DNA of 32,500 nucleotides from positions 2,985,001-3,017,500 of the forward strand of contig JACVTC010000003.1 in NCBI GenBank assembly GCA_016946835.1, read 5' to 3'. Positions 27,996 through 32,500 of this stretch are shown piece by piece. Position 1 is the first letter of the stretch. Each line of letters starts with the position of its first letter. The notes beneath the pieces are model-generated. The model did no database searches and had not been told where the DNA came from. It saw only the letters and a program-made list of their open reading frames with translations. Both the position numbers and the translations under genes were made by a program. This DNA comes from Neocallimastix lanati (nom. inval.) (lineage: Eukaryota; Neocallimastigomycota; Neocallimastigomycetes; Neocallimastigales; Neocallimastigaceae).

Positions 27996-28776
27996 TTGCA
28001 TTTCGGAACATGCCTTTATATAAATAAGGCTTACTTAAACTGTTTGTGTAAGGGTGGCTTAAATTATATTTAATAAATAAATATTTAACAAATAATAATA
28101 TAATATTTAATAAATTTTAATCATATTTAATATATTTTAAAATTGTATGTATGTTAAAAATAATATTTAATAATATTTGATTTTAATATTTTTTGTTAAA
28201 ATAATAATAAAATAATATTTAATTATATTAAATAATAAAGAGATAAATTATATTCATTCTTTTTGTTTATAATAATTTCTTCTTTTCCTCTATTTGTTTC
28301 ATTTATTTTTAAATTTTTGGTTTTTTTTCCATTTTTTTATTTGCTTTTTTTTTTTTTATTTTTTTCTTAAATTAATTAAAAAATTATAGTATATAATATT
28401 TTATCAAAAGTTGACTAATAATAATAAACGTTTATAGAAGAATATTTCTTATATAATAATAAAATGAGTAATAGAGTTTGTAAAATTCTTGTAATTTCAA
28501 AACCAATAGTTCAGGCACCAATGGCATGGATTACCTCAGCATAACTTGTTTAGTTATTTAATTCTTTTTTTTTTTTTTTTTTTTAAATGTTAATAATAAA
28601 TAGAATGTTTATGAGAAAAATTTTTTGAAGTTTAAAAATAAAAATTAACCATTTATAATTATTTCTATAGTTTTATTTATTTATTTATTTATTTATTTAT
28701 AATTATTTAAAAAAAATTAAAAATGTGGGGCGGGGTTAATTGCAAATTAAATTTTTAGTTACTTTCCGAAATGCAA
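27996..28776. repeat. 13-bp inverted repeats bracketing about 780 bp
   Basis: TTGCATTTCGGAA at 27996-28008 recurs as its exact reverse complement at 28764-28776. Both outer flanks carry AATG (AATG-TTGC on the left; reverse complement AATGTA-TTGC on the right). In this background a 13-bp match with a CpG is unlikely by chance. The bracketed segment contains the nitronate-monooxygenase stub. I infer possible terminal inverted repeats of a small non-autonomous transposon, but no target duplication is evident. Confidence 0.45.
28464..28550 (+). pseudogene. N-terminal stub of a nitronate monooxygenase / FabK-like gene
   Basis: From ATG 28464 the frame reads 26 residues, with VCKILVISKPIVQAPMAWIT at the core, then TAA at 28542. 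Flavin-dependent nitronate monooxygenases and FabK-type enoyl reductases start with '-KPIIQGPM-WIT-AELVAAVSNAGG', the FMN-binding first strand. Here the stop falls where Glu is expected (GAA to TAA), followed by CTTGTT encoding the expected Leu-Val, after which similarity is lost in T-rich sequence. No remainder of the roughly 300-350-residue enzyme is seen. The gene type is common in bacteria and fungi, so the origin cannot be told. Confidence 0.6.
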
Positions 28777-28779
28777 TAC

Positions 28780-29072
28780 ATTCATATTAATTAATCGTTT
28801 TGAGTAAGATTTATTTATTTTTCATATTAATACAGTAATTATCGTTTTAATTTGTTCAATTCTTATAATCATAATAAATATATATTTAAGTACTATTAAG
28901 TGTTTTATTTATGTTTTATTTATAATTCATTCTTTTTTATTTTTTTAAAAAAATTTTTTGTATATTAATTAAATTTTAAATTATACTTTTTATTGTTATT
29001 TTATATTATATGTTTAATCATATTATATTTTAAATTATAGTAAAAAATAATAACTATTCAAAATAATTAAAA

Positions 29073-29122
<50 letters not shown>

Positions 29123-29317
29123 GATATAATGTATCCTATTTCTAATTTTAAAATATTTTTAAAATTCAAATATTTCACTATATTAGGTATTTTTCTTTAA
29201 TTATTAAATCTAATTAATTGATCAGGGTTTATTGTTCCATATAAATTTTAATTTTAATTATATCAAAACAAATAAATTTTTTCGTGTAAACTTTAATAAT
29301 AATAACAATAATAATAA

Positions 29318-29355
<38 letters not shown>

Positions 29356-29550
29356 CAAAATTAAATATATATAAAAATGTTTATGTACCCATTTTAATCT
29401 GAAATGAGTGAGACTTTTTTATTTATTGTCAAACATTTTAACCAAAGTAATCATAAATTATTATTAAAATAATTATAATAATTATAATTATAATAATTAT
29501 TTAAACTTTCATCAATTATGTTTTTTTTAAATAAGAAATAAAAAATATTA

Positions 29551-29594
<44 letters not shown>

Positions 29595-31516
29595 AAAAAA
29601 TGAAATTACAAGATTAAATTTATATATTTAACTCTTTTAATTATCTTAATAATTTAATTATTATTGATACAGAATATAGTTTTTCTGTTCATATAATTAA
29701 TTATTAAATTTATTTTTATGATAACATCAAGTAAATTTAAATATATTAAATGTAGTTTTTTTAAATGAAATAATAATAAAAAAAATTATTATTTATAATG
29801 AGAAATATAAAACATTTTTATTATAGAAAATAATAAAAATTTGGTTTAAAATTTCTTTCATATTAATAATTTTAATTATATAATAAAATTATAGTAGGAA
29901 CATTTAAATATATATTTTTAATTGAAAAATAAAAAAAATAATTTCGAAAATTTCTATTTAATAATAATAATATTAAATAATGAATTAATAATTATTAAAT
30001 GTTATATATATATATATATATTTATTGTTAAAAATTATTTTTATAATGATCAATACTTTTTTTTTTTATTTTTATTTTTATTTTTTTCTTCGTTGTTTAA
30101 TTAAGAATCTTAAGAAAAAGGAATTAATAGTTATTTAAAAAATTATGTATCATAATAATCAATATTAGAATAATAAATTATAAAAAAAATTTTTTTTTAA
30201 TTATTAAAAAATATATTTATAATAATCAATACTTCATTTTTTTTGTCCTTATATTAAGACTAAGAATCAAAAGAAAAGAGAAATAATAGTAATTTATATT
30301 AATAATTAATAATAATATAAATTACTATAAATTCTTTTTTGGCATAATGATACTAATGATATATTATATTTATTTAACAAAAATAGTAGTTTTATAATTA
30401 ATTTTTACATAAACTTAAAAAAAGAAAAAAAAAAAAAAAGGAAAAAAATCCAGTTAGTGTTATAATATTCCTTCCTTCTATTTATTTAATATTACTATAT
30501 TTTAATCAATAATATATTTTTTCACTTTATTTTTTAATGTTAATATCATATTTTAATTAATAATATTCCTTTTTTCTATTATTTTAAAAAAATCACAAAT
30601 ATTTTAATTATTGATAAACTCCTAATATTTTTAAATATTGATATCAAAACATATATGAGATGTTTATCATAAGTAAACATAAAATTGAATAAATGAGTGT
30701 AGTTCATATGAAAAGGGATTGTTATAAACTTTATTAAGAAGTGTTAAAATAGGCCAAAAATATATGTAATTTTCTTTGTTTTATCATTTTTATATAAAAC
30801 ATTAAAACATCCCTATTTTATCCCTAGTCTATAAAAAAAAAAATTGATTATATTGAAAAAAAAAAAAATATTAAAAATTATAGAATTTATTTATTAGGAA
30901 TAAGTTTATATTGTTAAAATTATATGCAGTTATCATTTTTATATGAATTGTTAATATTTATATATTTTCTCGTTTTATTAAAAAGCTAATTAAAAAATGT
31001 TATTTACATTAAAAAAGATTTAATAATAATAATAATAATAATAATAATTATAATTAATAATTAATAATAATTATAATTAATATTTAATAATAATAAATAA
31101 TAATCAGTAATAATAATCAATAATAATATTTAATTTCAACAATATATGATTAAAAAGAATGACAAAAATTATTATAATATCTAATTAAATATAATTATAC
31201 CTACACATAATGGTATAATTATAAGTATATATTAAATCTAAAAAACAATTAATTAAAATATCAATAAATAAATTATTTTTTTTATAATTCGATATAATAG
31301 TACAAATCATAAAAGGGAAAATTTTAAATTAATTTAGTTTATATTTAATAATATATTATTAAAAAAACTTAAATTTTTTTTTGGATTTCAAATAATTTTT
31401 TTTTTCTTTATATATATAATTAAATTAGTAAATTAGTTTAAATATATAAAAATTAAGGGGGGAAAAAAAGAAAGAATAAAAATAATATATATACATCTAT
31501 ATATAAATGAATCTCG
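28780..31516. other. Intergenic desert
   Basis: Dominated by poly(T) tracts (29072-29118, 29552-29593), (TTA)n (29322-29352), (TAA)n (31021-31047) and TA runs (30005-30021). No frame with coding character, tRNA-like fold or recognisable element was found. Confidence 0.6.
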
Positions 31517-32122
31517 ATGCCAAATAATAACAATAATAATCAAAACTTATTTCATAAATATCAAAAAATTTATGCTTTAATAGGAATTATTTACAATGCA
31601 ATACTGGTAACTATAAAGATAATAAATATAATAATTAATGAATATGATAAATAATAAAATGAAAAAGTAATAAATTTTAAAAGGAAAATTCAAAATTTCA
31701 GAATTTCAAAAAAAATAAAATAAAAAAAAAAAAAAAAAAAGCCTTTTCTCGAGATATTTTATTTATAACATAAATAAAATAATAAAAATATTATTTATTT
31801 TTCTCTATGAGAATTACTATATAATAAAAAATAAAAAATTTATATATAATTATTTTTGTATAATTTATTAGAGGTTTATAACATTTTTAATTTTTTTTTT
31901 TTTTTCTTTTCAAATTATTTTTATTTTTTTATAAATAAATTACTAAAAGCAAGATTTATACATTGTTAACTAATATATATAATTATATATTTATTGATAT
32001 TGATATAAATAATAATAAAAATTGTTACTGCTATTATTATATATTAATTATTATAGTTAGCATTTATTTTACTTTCTTTTATTAAATCTGATGAAAGTTT
32101 CGGTGTCTTATATATTGTGTAG
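31517..32122 (+). CDS. Tentative two-exon gene for a small membrane protein
   Basis: Proposed exons are 31517-31606 (MPNNNN..., ending NAIL before GTAACT) and 32057-32122 (after a TATAG acceptor: LAFILLSFIKSDESFGVLYIV then TAG). The phase is 0. Joined, they give 51 residues with one continuous 22-residue hydrophobic helix built across the junction (KIYALIGIIYNA + LAFILLSFI). This coherence, and the fact that exon 2 is the most complex sequence nearby, supports splicing. Alternatively a donor near 32115-32118 (GTGTAG or GTAGGC) leads to further exons beyond the window and this is only the N-terminus of a larger membrane protein. The family is not recognised, and a chance pairing is possible. 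Confidence 0.4.
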
Positions 32123-32500
32123 GCATTTCTATATAATTTCAAGAACTAATAATATAATGAAATCTATTTTATATAATGAAATCTATTTTATATATTTCTA
32201 TATATAGCTTTAAAAAAAAATAATAATAATAAAAATTAACACTATTATATATTAAATTAATTATTCCTTTAAATATAATTATTATAATCTAATATTATAT
32301 ATATATATATATTTTTTTTTTTAAATATTTTATTATCATATAAAATATAAACATTTTTAAATATATATATTCAATAAAAATAAATATATATAAATATATA
32401 AATATTCTTTTTTATTGTTTCGGTGCTTTATTTTTAATATGGAAATTCTAAAAACAATTGATATATTGATATTTTAAATATATTTTTTTTTTATAAATAT

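Noticed and set aside
29922-30104. 60-residue Ile/Asn/Phe frame
   Set aside because: Composition equals the background of TA runs and T tracts; no coding character.

Overview
This is an extremely AT-rich eukaryotic window with intron-dense genes. Introns are about 95-420 bp with GT..AG ends and are almost pure A/T. Homopolymers and microsatellites such as (TTA)n, (TAAA)n and (TTTTTA)n are everywhere, and the intergenic deserts run to many kilobases. Genes stand out as islands of higher complexity. The style fits an anaerobic gut fungus (Neocallimastigomycota) or a similarly AT-rich chytrid-like fungus. The gene content (a fungal-type sirtuin, a folliculin-interacting protein and a Tmc-like multi-membrane protein) is compatible with that, but the lineage is inferred from style, not proven.

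Layout: (1) 68-4709 (+), the 3' part of a heavily interrupted gene for a multi-membrane protein resembling the TmcB-like family. I traced sixteen exons, including ones of 11 and 18 nt. (2) 5520-7803 (-), a three-exon gene for a HemN-like (oxygen-independent coproporphyrinogen oxidase fold) protein. It has an N-terminal membrane segment and has lost the radical-SAM cysteines. (3) 10037-10493 (+), a 56-residue single-pass membrane protein of the SMCO4 family, followed at about 10810-11090 by a decayed partial duplicate. (4) 13298-18212 (+), a seven-exon gene of 1286 residues for a folliculin-interacting protein (FNIP/Lst4). (5) 19673-21200 (-), wreckage of Ty3/gypsy retrotransposon coding sequence in an order that does not match one intact element. 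(6) 21996-24035 (-), a three-exon gene for a class I (Hst2/SIRT2-type) sirtuin of 479 residues. (7) 24036-32500, a long desert holding a 311-bp GC-richer retroposed element with a 12-bp target duplication and poly(A), a 410-bp heptamer minisatellite, a stub of a nitronate-monooxygenase-like gene with a nonsense codon, and a tentative two-exon gene for a small membrane protein (31517-32122).

The genes are unrelated housekeeping or signalling loci. FNIP (nutrient sensing upstream of TOR) and the NAD-dependent deacylase both belong to nutrient response, but nothing indicates co-regulation. The most unusual item is the HemN-like gene: the protein keeps the HemN body and C-terminal domain while the cluster- and SAM-binding positions are replaced, and it is tethered to a membrane. 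Exon boundaries were assigned by hand from splice signals, frame continuity and family similarity; no database search was possible.
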